Shown one piece after another: positions 1 to 11,934 of a DNA stretch of 64,000 bases (position 1 is the first letter of the stretch; each line of letters opens with the position of its first letter). The notes under the pieces were generated by a model that ran no database searches, was not told the DNA's origin, and saw only the letters and a program-made list of their open reading frames with translations. The translations under genes were made by a program, and so were the position numbers. The DNA is from Heterotrichella gracilis (Eukaryota > Sar > Xanthophyceae > Tribonematales > Xanthonemataceae). Location of the stretch: NCBI GenBank assembly GCA_032358255.1, contig JAULBX010019965.1:1-64000 (forward strand), in the 5' to 3' direction.

Positions 1-529
1 CTGCTGCCAGTGCGAGCGCAGGCTGCAGAATGCGAGGGGGGGCCCCCAACCCTGGTGGTGTGGGCAGATTGGGAATGGCATGCCACCACAGAGTTGGGCG
101 CTGCGGTGTGCGTGGGGGGGCGGTTGCCGCAGCTGCCCCTGGCCTGCGCCGGGCTGGACTCAGCGCTCCAGGCAACTCAGGCCCGTCATCACCCAACACG
201 CTGCCATGCGCCACGGCTGTCTCTGCACACAAAAAAAGCCTGTTAAATACAGCTCTGCTACATGCCAACATCCCACGTTGCTCAAGCTTCAAACAGGTTA
301 CTGCAGGCACTGTACCCACTATGGCACATGGGGATTGGCCTTTAGAGTTAGGACTACCAAGGATGTTTGGAATTTAAATATGTTGAACATGTAACTATGA
401 GGCCACAACAACATGTGCATGTGCACAACGACAAATGCGTATGCACTGTGCGCACAACGATAACTGGGTGTGCAACAGCCACTGCTGATGTGATATGATA
501 TTACCACTTGAGCACTTGGTTCTGATTGA

Positions 530-3022
530 TCATGAAACAACATTTAAAAGCATGACAAATAATGACATACCCAGCAGTATCTCATGCGCAGCACCGCCCC
601 GCAGCTCATCAGCCTGTGCCCTTTCTGCGGCATCCGCCAGGGCATCCAGCGTCTGTTCCTGCTGCTGTTCAAGCTCACCAGCATCGGCCATGTCAGCAAG
701 CATACCAGTCTGGTCCAGCTGCACAGCTATCTCCTCCCTACCCTTGGCTACAATTTCTGGGTTCCGCAGAATGTCAGCAATCCGGTCAGGCAGGCTGTCA
801 AGGCTAGTCTGAAGACGCACCACCAAGTCGCGGGTGTTGCGAGGGCGATACTGCTCAAAGGTGCCAGCTGCCTTGTGCTCCTTGTACCATGCGAGCAGTT
901 CCCTGCATGATGGACATCAATGAGCAATATGGATGGTTTAATTTGCGGGTGCATGGTTACATGTTTGCGGGTTGCGGGTGCATGCATGATTGACACATAG
1001 GCCATTCACGTACTAATAACAATCTACTCACATGAAATTGTCATCATCCAGAAGCATTGCATGCACTGGGTTGTCAGGGAAACGCTCAGCCAGCTCCAGG
1101 GCATCTTGGACCACCACGACAGACAGATAGGACAGCAGCTTGGGCATTGCGCGCCGTGAAGGGGATGCAGCTGCACCCATCTTCTCCACCTCCTCTCTCA
1201 ACCCTGCATAGCATAGCGTTGTCAAGTAAACAGCATTTCAGCACAGCACGGTAGCAGTGGTGATTGATTTGCCCCCTCACCTGCCAGCACGTGCAAGGGG
1301 ACAGTGACCAGCACCGGCCCATGTGCAGCCCGCCGTGGGTGCACCTGAGCGGGGCGGTGGGCATTGGAAAAGTGGCCCAGGGCAAGTGTCAGGATGCGCG
1401 AGGTGCCGTCGCTGTAGTACAGGCCGGCCTCCAGCTCGCCACGGAACCTGATGTAGTTGACCGTCAGGTCCACAAGCTACAAGAGGAGGTAGGGTCAGGT
1501 ACAATGTGGACCAGGTTGACACACAGGCGTGTTCATGCTTAGGGTTTAGGGTATGCCAAATGACACTGGCGGCGACCAAGCGCTTGCTAGCATAGATTAT
1601 GTAAGTATCTTGCCATAGATGGACGTCAGGGTTCAAAATTTAGGGGTCAGGGTTTGCACCGAGCGGCCACGTACCCTAGCGCCAGAGGCGGGGACCAGCG
1701 TCATGGATCTTTGATCGCCGTGAGGTTGACCCAGCTGGGCATTCTGGCAGATGCCAGCACATCATATATGGCTGACAGCAGCAGGTCAGACATGGCCACA
1801 ACCTCATCATAGGTCATGCGGTGGTTGCTGTCCACCCATTCATCATTATCCACATGCTCATGGGCGGAGGAAGGGTCTGGGGTGACGCTGGGGTTTGTGT
1901 GGAGGGCAATGTCGCACACCACCACACTGCGTGGCTGGCAGCTGCGATGGTGAGGTGCGTGCCCTGGCCATTGCAGGGGACGATTCTGTGCTTGCCGGCG
2001 GGGATGGAAATGTCCTGTGGCAGGGGTTTGGGGAAAGCGTTCAGGTGTGTGGGGAAGGTAGAGTCGAGTCTAGGGTTTGCGATAGGGTTTTGTTACCCTT
2101 TCCGCAAACACAAACAATTAGAATGTGTATTGTGTTGGTTCATGTATGTAGTTGCAAGAAGACAGAGAGGACAGAGTGAGTAATGTTACATCGTAGCTAG
2201 TAGGTATTGCCTCCCCTTACCTGTGCGCAGGCTGGGTTGAACAGGCCCCCGTTGGTGGATTGGTAGCCAATGTAGATGGTGGCACGAGAGATGCCACCGC
2301 TCAATATCTCTATGGCGTACAAGGCGGTGGCGTTGGGCTGTAAATGGGGCAGGGGTGAAAGAGGGTTAGTGGTGGGCACTGCAGGGGGAAAGGGGTGTTT
2401 TTATTAACCTTGACAGTGAGCATTCACTTGCAGCATGTAGTCTCTCCTGGTACTCCTGGAGCCAAGGCATGTGCAGGTGGGTCACGTCAACTCTGTAGCA
2501 ATAGGTCAACTTCGAGTCCCTACCAGTTTCATGGTCCAGTATTGCGTGCTGTTGGCCTGGGTGGAGGCGCAGGTCTCGCAGCTGTCGACACTCTTGAGCT
2601 GGTAGGGGGGATTCAGTCCCATCATGGACCACTGGCTCGGTCCGCTGTACACCTTTTCTGCACTGCCTGCGCAACGAAACAGCAGAAGATATGAAAACAA
2701 TAGGTATGGGGTTGGTGGAAGTGGGCGGCGGCAACGGTTGTGTGGGTACCCGCTTGCTACAATGGAGGGTTGTAGCTGTGAACAGCTGTGCCACTCCGAA
2801 ACGATGGCTGCTAAAGTACCCAAGTGGTAATGTGGTGGTACCGAGAGCTGATCAAGGGTTTCTATACTCCCATTCATTATTTCGAGCGTGTGACTTACCG
2901 CAGGTGTAGTTGTACACTTGGTTGAGTTCATAGACAGCGCTGTCTGTACCGGCGATGGCGAAGTGAATGGCCACCAAAAGCATGGCCAGTTGCAGCAGCG
3001 CCGCTCGGTAAGAGCTCTGCAT
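530..3022 (-). CDS. Secreted or membrane protein of unknown family, copy M1 (damaged)
   Basis: I do not recognise this family. Exons fit at 2899-3022, 2524-2666, 2221-2337, about 1701-2014, 1281-1476, 1032-1203 and 530-902. The start ATG at 3020-3022 opens a signal peptide (MQSSYRAALLQLAMLLVAIH), followed by the motifs YNYTCG and CETCAST with probable disulfide cysteines. The N-terminal half matches copy B at 14.8-18.0 kb exon for exon, with identical splice phases and a third exon of 117 bases in both. The C-terminal half is different: charged, helical, ending in a hydrophobic stretch (GMSLFVMLLNVV). The exon at 1701-2014 is damaged. One base appears missing near 1,930, where GTGTGGTGG interrupts the VVVCDI frame, and the corrected frame reaches TGA at 1701-1703 before a good donor. 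The last three exons join cleanly. It is either a recent pseudogene or a locally mis-assembled gene. Confidence 0.6.
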
Positions 3023-4345
3023 TGTTGCCGAGTTGGTACCTTCCACCTTCTCAAGCTTGAAGCTGTTTTCCTGGAGAGGCGTCGCGTGTGGGTTCAGGTT
3101 GTATAGAGGAACAACCTACACAAACGCGTGATCATATGCATGCATGCATCGAAACCACACATTTGCAAAGTGATCTGACACAGGAATGGCCTAACCTCTT
3201 GCATTGCCCACAAATCAAGGTCGGAAACGTGCTTTATATGGAACCCACGTGTTTAAAATGCCTGTCTTAGGCTTAAACAACCTGGGCGCTCGTAACTGCG
3301 CTGCAGTGTCTCGCTATCGCACCAACAGCAATGCGGACAGCATGTGCCCCGCCTTGGAAGACAGAACTCCGGCTACGTGGGAATACGGATCACAAACGGA
3401 CACATTCGACGAAAAGGAGACTTACCTTCTTCCTCACTGCGCAGTGAACACAGGAGGACGATGTGGGTCCTGTGAGTGCAGACTACGGTAGTTCACTTGA
3501 GGCTTCGTTGGGCGATATATACCAGCAGTTGTGGCAACAGGTTGTCCAGAGTGTATACGAGGGGAGCTGAGGCGTCTTGAAAGATCATGTGTTGAGGATG
3601 ACAAGAGTAGCAGCGAACTGCTGCTTATATAGGGTGTGCAAGCTCGCTTTCATGGTTCCAGAGCTGGTACCCGATTTTGACACGCAGGAACGCGCTTCGA
3701 GCTCTATCCCAGCAATGGATGCAAGGACATCCCAGGGACGAGTGGACGGTTTATGGGAATACTTTTGGAGGGGCATGAATTTTTGCTGGTGATTCTGCCT
3801 TATTTAAAGTGGACTCACTGCAATGTTGATGCCCTTTGAGAGTCTGCCAGCCTGTGTAGGCAATGCGCTAGACAGGGCTGACAAGAAAATATCCAAACTG
3901 ATATTCGATGATCCAGATAAAAACCTTGCAGTCTCGGGATGCACCTTGCTATCGGCTGTGGTAGGCTGCACATTCCTGCAAACAATGTTTCCACAACAGC
4001 AAAGCCATTTCTTACATCTGGAAGGTCACCAACCAAGTATACTTGACAAGACTGGGTGACACAACCCGGGTAGCGGCCAGATAAAAAATGGCTTCTAACG
4101 CCGAAACAGGCATCACTGCGGTCATTGGAGCCTGCATAGTAAGATTGAGGTGAGGAAACCATTCCTCCCTAGCGCAAAGACTGTCCCAGCCCAGTCCACG
4201 CCCTGGTCATGCAGCTGGCTTATCATGGCATTGCCTCCCACCCCACACCACCACCAGCTGGTTGCAGCTACCTTGCGCGGCTGAGCTGACACACCCCAGC
4301 GGTGCCGCACCACATAATTCCAACCCATCCCCCTGGCAGCTTATG
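3023..4345. other. Intergenic stretch between M1 and THOC1
   Basis: I find no convincing exon here. The only open frames are 60-115 codons long, contradict one another on the two strands, and match nothing I know. A short ATGCATGC run lies at about 3,138-3,150. It should contain the promoter of M1 and the 3' untranslated region of THOC1, both read leftward, but I cannot place their signals. Confidence 0.4.
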
Positions 4346-7300
4346 TCACCGCCGTGTCCCGCCCCCCTTGCCCCTTGTCGACGTCCCCCTGGGAGGGGGA
4401 GGGGGCACCGGCGTGTGCCTACTGCGGCCACCCCCACTGGCCCCGCCCCGCCCCCCTGTCCCTGTTGCCTCATCCTTTTTGGCAGCCTTGGCGGGCGGCT
4501 GAGCTGGCGCCTCAGCCTCAGCGCTCCGCTTGGGTGCAGCCCTTCCCGCTGGCTTTGGCGCTGTCTTACCCCCCCTGGCAGCAGCTGGCTTGACAGGTGG
4601 CGCCTTGGCTGCGGGTTTGGTCTCTGCGGGTGCCTCCTTCCCTTTGGGTTCGGGTGGTGACTTGGCTGCAGGTTTGGTCTCTCCAGCTGCTTCCTTCCAT
4701 TTGGGTTCGGGTGGCGCCTTCACCTTGGCGGCAGCTTCAGGCAATTGCTTCCCCGTTTTGTCGCCATCATCAGACTTCTTCCCCCTGACTTCCTCCCCAG
4801 CGACTGGCTGCTTCACTTTTGGAGGAGATTTCTTCCCCGCCTTGCTTGCCGCAGCACTAGGTTTATCTTGCGCAGCTGCTGATGACTCACCCCCTGCTCC
4901 CTCCTTCTGCGTTGCTTCAAGTGCCCCCTCTTGTTGCTTACTTTTGCCCTCACCCCCGTCAGCTGCTTGCACAGGCTGTGGTGCATCTTTTTCCTCGCCT
5001 GTGCCTGGTTTCAGATCATCCACAGCTGCCTCCCCTGCCCCTTCCCTCCCCTCCTGCGCTTTCCCTGCCGAACCCTCCCCTGCACCCTCCCTCCCCTCCT
5101 CCCCCTCCTCCCCAACCTCCCCTTCCTCCATGGGCACTGCACCATTCTCCTCCGCTGCCTGCTCCCCGCCACTGGCCCCCTCCCTTGGTGCCCCCTTTCC
5201 ATCCTCCCCCTGTAGGGACTGCTGGGCCACGTCGCCAGGGGGCGTTGCATTCCCATTGGCCACTGGTGGGGTGCGGTCCCCTCCTGATCGGATCTCTCCT
5301 GCTTCCCCTGCCTCACTCGCTTCAGCGCCAGTAGGCGCATCGGTGCCTGCACAGTCAATCAGGATCACAGTAAGAGTGGGATGAAAAATGATGCGGGATC
5401 ATGATCGATGCCACCACTATGCGGCAACATGAGGGATCAAAGTTTAGTCTTTCCCCGCATCATGCACTTGCTGATCCACAAATATGGCCACAGGAAGGAT
5501 AACATGGGATCGAGGTGCAGACTCCTAATGCGCCATACCTTGCATAACACCCAACAACACAATGGCTTATTTAGTGCTCCACACCGGCACAAAGGCACCA
5601 GCAACATCGGCACATCATCCCACAAACCAGCACACAACAACCAGCCAGCATGTTGCTTCACTTGCATGCAGTTTAGGGTCAGGCTTAGGGTTTTTACCTG
5701 AGATGCGCTGCGCCGCCCCCTCAGACATGCCGTCCTCGCCTGCCCCCTTGGCCTTGTCCTTAGGGTTTGGCGCCTTTGCCGAGGGTTTTGGTGCTGGCGG
5801 GGGCAGGTGTGCCACGTCCTCTGGGAACACCCTCCGCACAGCCTCCTCAAGGTCACCTGCAAGGGGGGGAATGCGGGGTAAATGTGAGGGGGGGAGGGCG
5901 CATGGTTACAAGGTACAGGGCAAAGGCACATGGTGCCAAAACCGCGCCAGGCAGCTGTGGGAACTGTATAGATTCAACGTCCTAAACTCGCCACATACAT
6001 GGCTGAAGTGAAGTGATCACAGGCGCCATAACAATTGCGGCTGCTAGTAATGGCTGAGGTACACACGCATATACGCCACACAAAAGAACACCGGTAACAT
6101 ATACCGAAATTTCACCTGCCCTCAGCGACAACCCTTATATTTACCCTATCCACCCACCCACCTGCCGCACAGATCTCATCCTGCGCATAGATCTTGAGGC
6201 TGTGCCGCGCCAGCAAGCGGCGCGCCTTCCAGCTGTACATGGGGTTGCGCTGGGCCTGTATGCGGGGTGGGGCATGGTTTGGGCGGTGTTGTACGAGGTA
6301 TTGAGTTTGAAAAGGTTCAGGGCAGGATTCGGACAAGGGGTGGGTTGACCATGCACTGGGTCATGGGCTCAGCTTTCTAGAGGGCTTGGTGCAGCCGGGC
6401 TGCAGCCACGTGCCGAGTGCTGCCAGGGACCCGCAGCCCCAGACCCTAACATTCTCTTGCCCCGGCATGCCCTCCTCCATGCATTACCCTAATCAGCCAC
6501 AATCCAAAACCCTACCCCTCCCGCACCTTCTCTTCCTCAGGCACGCCCTCCTCCATGCCGTTGATCACAGGGCGCAGGAAGTCATGCAGGTCCGAGGCGT
6601 GCTCTCGGGAGTCGGCAGATAGGCCCCCCGTGTTGTCCTCAGTCAGATTCCACAGACGGTCCAATGCGGGGGTGCCTAACCGCACACCCCCCTCTGGGAG
6701 GAAGGAGGCGCGCTTGGATGAGGAGGGCGCAGCGGCCTTGGCTGCAGGGTGGGGATGTGGTGTATAGGAGGTGTGGGGGGAAACAATGCCAGGGTCTCGG
6801 CAGCAGCATTGGCGTACGCAGGCTGCTAATGTGCTGCCCTGCTTGACGTCGGCGTCCCTGGTACTGACTGACTTCCCCTTATTTGTTGGGGGCTGCATAT
6901 TGGTCATGCCATGCAGCCCAAATCCCACTCTCACCCAGCGCAAACCCCTAAACACCATATTACGGCACCCCTGTACGCACACCCACACCCACCACACCAA
7001 GACCCTGCCTCACTCACCCGCACAGCCATGCCCCGCAAGCCCCCTACCCCCGCTCCCACCCACCCACAGCCCCCACCCCCCCACCTTGCTTGGGCTCCGG
7101 CGGCACATACGGGGGCCTCTCAAAGCTCTTGCACTGCTCCTTCTTCCACCCCACCCAGGCGGTCTCCCGCACCAGCAGAGTGCGCACGGCAGAGGCAAAC
7201 TGGGGACCCTCCTCCGGGACTCGCTCCAGGTTGGAAAAAACTGCCTCCTGCAGCTCCTGCGTAGGGTTGACAAGGGTGGTGTATGACATGGGGGGGTCAG

Positions 7301-10300
7301 CGGGGAGGGTCCTGGAAGGGTGCCCTCATCAAGGGTTGCCAAATGCTAGCGCAGGGTTGTGGCAGGGTGCCTCAGGAGGGTGAATCGCCTCATGAGGGCC
7401 CATGGTGGGGTTCCAAAGGGTCGTGAAGGATAGTCTTGGGGGTTTTCTATAGCTCACAGCATTTGTGAAGCGTATGGTGTTTGGGCAGCTGGTTGGGAAG
7501 CGGTCTAGGGGAGCACCCAGGGCCACATGGGCTGCTCTCGTCACTAAGGACTTGCAGGCGAGAAACATCACAAAATGGTACAAGCAATGCCAGGATAGGG
7601 ACGGGTGGCGCATGCTTGTGCAAGGCTGATTGCTGATCTGGCTTTGTTGCCGGTACGCGTGTAATAACAGCATTGGGAACCATTCGCAACACCCTTCACC
7701 CACCTGGAGGTCCGCTAGCTGCTTAACATAACTGAACCTGTAAATATATTCCAACTTAATTTATTCATTATCATTCAGCGTATTTCCCACCTGGAGGTCC
7801 GCCAGCTGCTTGGGCTTGAGCGGCTCCTTCTACGATTATATCCTTAAATCTTTACTTCAGTTCATTCATTTTCATTCAACAAATTTCCCACCTGGAGGTC
7901 CGCCAGCTGCTTGGGCTTGAGCGGCTCCTTGGCCGCCCGCGGCCCCACCACCTTGTTGGGGTGCGCCACAAAGTGCAGCAGCAGCGCGGCCTGGACCAGC
8001 CACTGGCGCCTGAACGCGGCGTCGCGCAGCTGCAGCCCAAGCACTGTGGCGCTGGTCAGGTACTTGACACCAATCTCGCCGTCGGTGATGGGGGGTGCGG
8101 TGGAGGAGGAGGTGGAGGGGCCTGCGCGAGGGTTGGAAGTGGTGGTCGTGGGTATTCTGCATGCCCGCCATGAAAATTTGTTTTTGGTAGTACCTTCACC
8201 CCTCTCACTTGGGCTTAGTTACAAGAAGGACGCACAAGGCCAGCACTGCCACGGAGAAAGGTCTGACCAAAAAGCAGTTGAGACAGCAACTGGTCTAATC
8301 ACATGTGAAGAGGAGACGCCTTGCATTCCATGCATGCATGCCGGATTTTTTAAGGGCCTATTTTGCTACCCACGCAAGGCTCTGCATTGATGGTACCTAC
8401 GCAAGGGTCTGCATTTATAGTAAAACTTCGACCTGAAACCTAAGGAATAGACTGTGGGTGAGCCCATTTCATACCCACCTGTAGCAGATAGCGTGCACCC
8501 CTTGACCGTGATGGGGGTGGTGCCAAAGCGGCCCAGCACTGCTTTGATGTCTGACACCAAGCCGCCCCACTTCCCGGGCTGCAGCGCCACTGTGGGGTTT
8601 GAAAAAAAGGCCTGCAATCCCCAGAAAAGCTTGTAGAAGGCAGCGTCCACCGGCTCGCCCTCGCTGTCTTGCGTCCCCTGAAGATGAGAGACACAAGTGT
8701 GGGGTTGTAAGAAAGCACGCAACAATTGCATGATGCGGGCATGTGAGGATGCTGCTCCAGCCTTGTGCCGTTGGTCTGTAAGTCCTGCAAAAGTTTGGGT
8801 AAGAAAGAACGTGCATTTGCAGAAGGGCTTCTTTGCCAGGTCAACACTGCTGCACATGCTTCTGTATATTTGTAAAAGGCATGTTCGTCAGCCAAAGCTT
8901 GTCAAACCATGTCAAACCTCTCTTTTCATACACCTCTACCAATCAAAACCCTGCCTCTACACCTCTTTGACCCTTGCAACCCTACCTCCGGCACCTCCTC
9001 AAACAGCGTGACGTTCTCTGTGTTGAAGCTGCTGGTGATGTTGAGGCCCGAGCGCTCGTCCAGCGGGAAGAACTTGGCCTGGAAGATGAGGATGCGGCCG
9101 CACAGGTCGCCCTGGCTGGATTTGGACAGCCGCCTGTGGGGAGGCAGACAATTTGTCAAGGGGAGGTTGAAGGATGTGGCTAAAGTTGCTGCACTTCTCG
9201 TTCAAGGGGTGCCGTGTAGTGGTTTTTGGGGATACATGGCAGTGCATTACCCCCAAGAGTTGGCTCAGCGTACATAGCAAGCCCGCCGTAAGGGTTCAGT
9301 GGCCACGCATTCTTGGTGCGGTAAACCTATCAGCATTACAATCAGCATTGAGTAAGCAATGCCGCCATCCCTATCAGTATGCTATAGGGTGACTTTAGCA
9401 CAGCCCCTGCCCCTCACCTCGGCAGCTGTTTGCATACGCACAGGATTATCATATGTTAGGGTTTCGAATTAGGGTCCTGCCCCGCACACCAACAGCAGCT
9501 TGCCTGTACACAGGATGAAGAGCTGATTTAAGGGTTTAGGGACATTAGTTTAGAGCATCGCACCTTAGCAGCAGGTTGCAGGCACGCAGGATGCAAAACT
9601 GTTTAGGGTTTAAAGTTTAGGATTAAGGTTTGTAATTTTTAGCGCACCGCACCTCAGCAGCAGGTTGCATGTGCGCAGGACTGTTTACGGTTTAGGGTTA
9701 GGGTTTAGGGTCTTCAGATAAGGGCACCGCACCTCAGCAGCAGGTTGCATGTGCGCAGGATTGAGAACTTGCCCCTGTCAAACAGCGGAGAGCGGCGCAG
9801 CGCGGGTGTGTTGGTCTCAAGGTAGGAGAATACCTCCTCAGCCTGGGAGACTGGGGAGGTCTCCACCACGTCTTCCAGGAGGAGGAATACATGACCTGAA
9901 ACGGGGAGGGGTTGTGAGAGGCACTGTCACTCACACATCGCTACCGGCCTGCCCCGAGGTAAATCATGGTTCCAGGAGCGTGCGGCGGGCTTTCCATTCC
10001 AATTTTCGTTTGTCTGTTTCTCATAACCGGAGTCATTACCTATTCCTTTGTTCACTTAATAATTGCCATCCTGGAAGTGCGCTGTTTGCATGCACACTGG
10101 GCTGGGTGGGCACAGGTGCACGCAGATCATGCTGTTTTTATCAAACCGGGATCACAGTGTACACATGTACATCGCTCAAGAATTGCATGACCATGCAACA
10201 TATTTAAGGTTAAACCCCATCGCATAACTCGACCCCACTCCCCCAGGGTTGCTGCGCCCCGCCGCAGAAACCCTAGTCAAACCCTAGGATACGCACTTGC

Positions 10301-10837
10301 ATCCAGCTGCCGGGTGTCGCACAGGTGCAGCACCGCATCCAGCAGGTGCGGCACCGCCGCAGGCCCCCCCTCCGCTTGCGTGAACTGCATGACAGGGGTC
10401 GCGCTTTCGGCGGCCGCGGTGAGCAGCGCCAGCAGCGCGCCACGTGTCGCCTGCTCAAGGAGCGTGCGGTCCTCTGCCGATAGCGTGCGGGTAGCAGGGG
10501 GCTGCTGTAGGGAGGGGGGAGGATGGAGGATGAGTGAGCACATGGCCGTTTACCAGGGAGTGAGAGGTGCAGGGTAGGTGGCTTGAGCTGCCAGTGGGTT
10601 TCCAGTGTGGGCAGGATGTGGGCGTTGGCACGCAACACTTTGCGTGGGCTCAATTTGGGCTAGGAATGAAATATGGCAGTTGCTGTGGGGGAAGGAGAGC
10701 CTTCTGTGGGGAATTGTATAGTGGTGTTGGGGCACACGCACCGCGCCTGGTGCTGCAGCTGAGGTCACTGCCCGCGCCACCAGTGCGGCCACCTCTGCCG
10801 CGCTGCCATCTTGCCGGATGGCCTCATCCACTGCCGC
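4346..10837 (-). CDS. THOC1: THO complex subunit 1 (THOC1/HPR1)
   Basis: THOC1 is the scaffold of the nuclear THO/TREX complex, which couples transcription to mRNA export. Exons: 10742-10837, 10297-10504, 9733-9895, 8986-9133, 8479-8677, 7892-8121, 7085-7256, 6527-6741, 6162-6255, 5698-5856 and 4346-5346. All ten junctions keep frame, giving 894 residues after an unplaced first exon. Family signatures appear in order: the LLRRLSKSS type junction, LCGRILIFQAKFFPLDERSG, SSFNTENVTLFEEVP, FYKLFWGLQAFFSNP, LQLRDAAFRRQWLVQAALLL, WVGWKKEQCKSFE, LDRLWNLTEDN and YSWKARRLLARHSLKIY. These align with human THOC1 along its length. The final exon encodes about 330 low-complexity residues, first E/G-rich, then K/A/P-rich, in place of the death domain of animal THOC1. 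No in-frame ATG precedes exon 10742-10837, so the start lies further upstream. Confidence 0.93.
4350..4800 (-). other. Lysine/alanine/proline-rich tail of THOC1
   Basis: This segment of the last THOC1 exon encodes a basic, histone-H1-like tail. Two direct repeats built on PPEPK.KEA.(G/A)ETKPAAK are visible, followed by a Gly/Arg-rich end. High GC and strong strand bias create long open frames on the opposite strand, which I treat as shadows. Confidence 0.75.
7697..7935 (-). repeat. Three copies of an exon end plus splice donor (THOC1)
   Basis: The end of the THOC1 exon at 7892-8121 (…KPKQLADLQ, then GTGGGAAA) is present again at about 7,788-7,832. A shorter, more diverged copy lies at about 7,699-7,725. 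The units are about 95 bases apart. The AT-rich spacers also resemble each other (both contain runs like TTCATTCA before TTTCCCACC), so the whole unit was duplicated. Only the rightmost copy continues into the rest of the exon. Each copy keeps a GT donor. Confidence 0.85.
9411..9770 (-). repeat. Five-copy array of exon end plus splice donor with telomere-like spacers
   Basis: The true end of the THOC1 exon 9733-9895 (encoding ILRTCNLLLR, then GTGCGG) is followed in the intron by four further copies of the same ~38-base block, at about 9,643, 9,555, 9,479 and 9,411. Spacing is 68-88 bases. Copies become more diverged with distance from the exon. Every spacer carries TTTAGGG-like sequence on the plus strand, which is CCCTAAA in the sense direction of the gene. 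Each copy retains a GT dinucleotide at the donor position. Confidence 0.9.
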
Positions 10838-11934
10838 CTGCAGTGGAAGGTGATATGATTGTGTCAAATCAAATGTATTGAAGTGCTGTACAGTGCATCT
10901 GTGTGCATCACTGCGGCAGTGACCCACCGGGAGTTGGTCCTGGCTCCTGCCATGTGGCGCAACCTCCACAGTTCGAATCACCACGTCCCGATGCCAGGTT
11001 GGGTACTCTTTGAACGTGGTAATTCTATAGCCTACTTTGTAAGCATGCAAGAGACAAAGGCGCCTGGTACTATCCTGGCAGACACTGCACCCTGGTTTGG
11101 GGGCCCTAGTATGGAAAATGGACTGAAAGGCAACAATCAGTTGGAGGCGCCAAGGTGCAATAGCGTGAACACTACTCCTTGTACTAACGTAAATCGGCCC
11201 TGCGTCCCTGCTTGGGTTGCAAAGCCTGTGCCTAGCACGTACCGGTATGCATGCATATGCAACACCTACTTATATGCATGCATACGCTTACATACAGAAA
11301 CACCCCAAACAGTGCCCCGTACAGCTACCATGCGGCAACCAGTTGCGTTAACATCACACACCAACGAGCCACCACATGCAATGGTGACAGAACCATTTTT
11401 CCACTGCTCCAATGTACCTGTGTTCTGGCTAGCAACTCGTCAAACGCACTGGCTGAGTCTCCCGCCATGGCACGCCGCTATGGGACACAAAGAGTGCAAC
11501 AAACAAGCTTTTACAATCACTTCCGCTTATGGCAAACCATTACATCCCAAAAGACTACTGACGTAACAGGTGGGCAGTGTCATCATGCTGCTTCAGGCTT
11601 TCAAAAGTAGACAACAACGTCAGCAAACAAGTAGAGAACAGTCAGGAGACGTAGAAGGTATGTCTAGGGGTATGCAACTACTTAAATACTGCAACGCTCA
11701 ACCCTTTCGTTTTACTTAAGTTTTTGGCATGCATGCAAAACTACTCCCGTGATTTAAACATAAAGGTGCTACCAACCCTTTTTTGGTCGTTAACGACCAG
11801 CCTCCGCACGGATAGGCATATTGGCACCAAGGCCTTCCCTAAAGCCTGAGGTGACGCCTGAGGACCAGCACCACACTGCCACTTAAAGCTTGTCTCAGTT
11901 CGCACGCATGGACACGGTTCAAGGCACCGCCTGA
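10838..11934. other. Divergent spacer between THOC1 and the MWRNGG gene
   Basis: The unplaced first exon of THOC1 and the promoters of both flanking genes should lie here, since the genes are transcribed away from each other. ATGCATGC-type runs occur near 11,248, 11,276 and 11,730. I could not identify a first exon for THOC1 that joins the next one in phase. Confidence 0.4.
10859..10990 (+). pseudogene. Fragment resembling a MWRNGG-family exon
   Basis: Read on the plus strand this stretch gives THRELVLAPAMWRN. The exon at 14,304-14,558 gives THRTPLAAPAMWRNGGF in the same spacing from its start. The similarity includes the nucleotides around ATGTGGCGCAA. It lies just outside the 5' end of THOC1 on the other strand. 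I read it as a relic exon of the family represented at 11.9-14.6 kb. The match is short, so chance is possible. Confidence 0.35.

Noticed and set aside
4530-5384. 284-codon open frame on the plus strand, Ser/Ala/Pro-rich
   Set aside because: It is the antisense of the low-complexity THOC1 tail. The minus frame joins in phase to conserved exons, the plus frame to nothing.
9602-9720. Telomere-like DNA as a sign of a chromosome end
   Set aside because: Tracts are two or three units long, scattered, in both orientations and embedded in introns of intact genes.
9411-9770. Regularly spaced repeats resembling a CRISPR array
   Set aside because: The repeat unit is the end of a THOC1 exon with its splice donor, the spacers are telomere-like, and the gene context is eukaryotic.
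10550-11050. Long minus-strand frame as the complete THOC1 N-terminus
   Set aside because: It has no ATG, runs through a good acceptor at 10,838-10,839, and the part upstream of that acceptor shows no similarity to THOC1.
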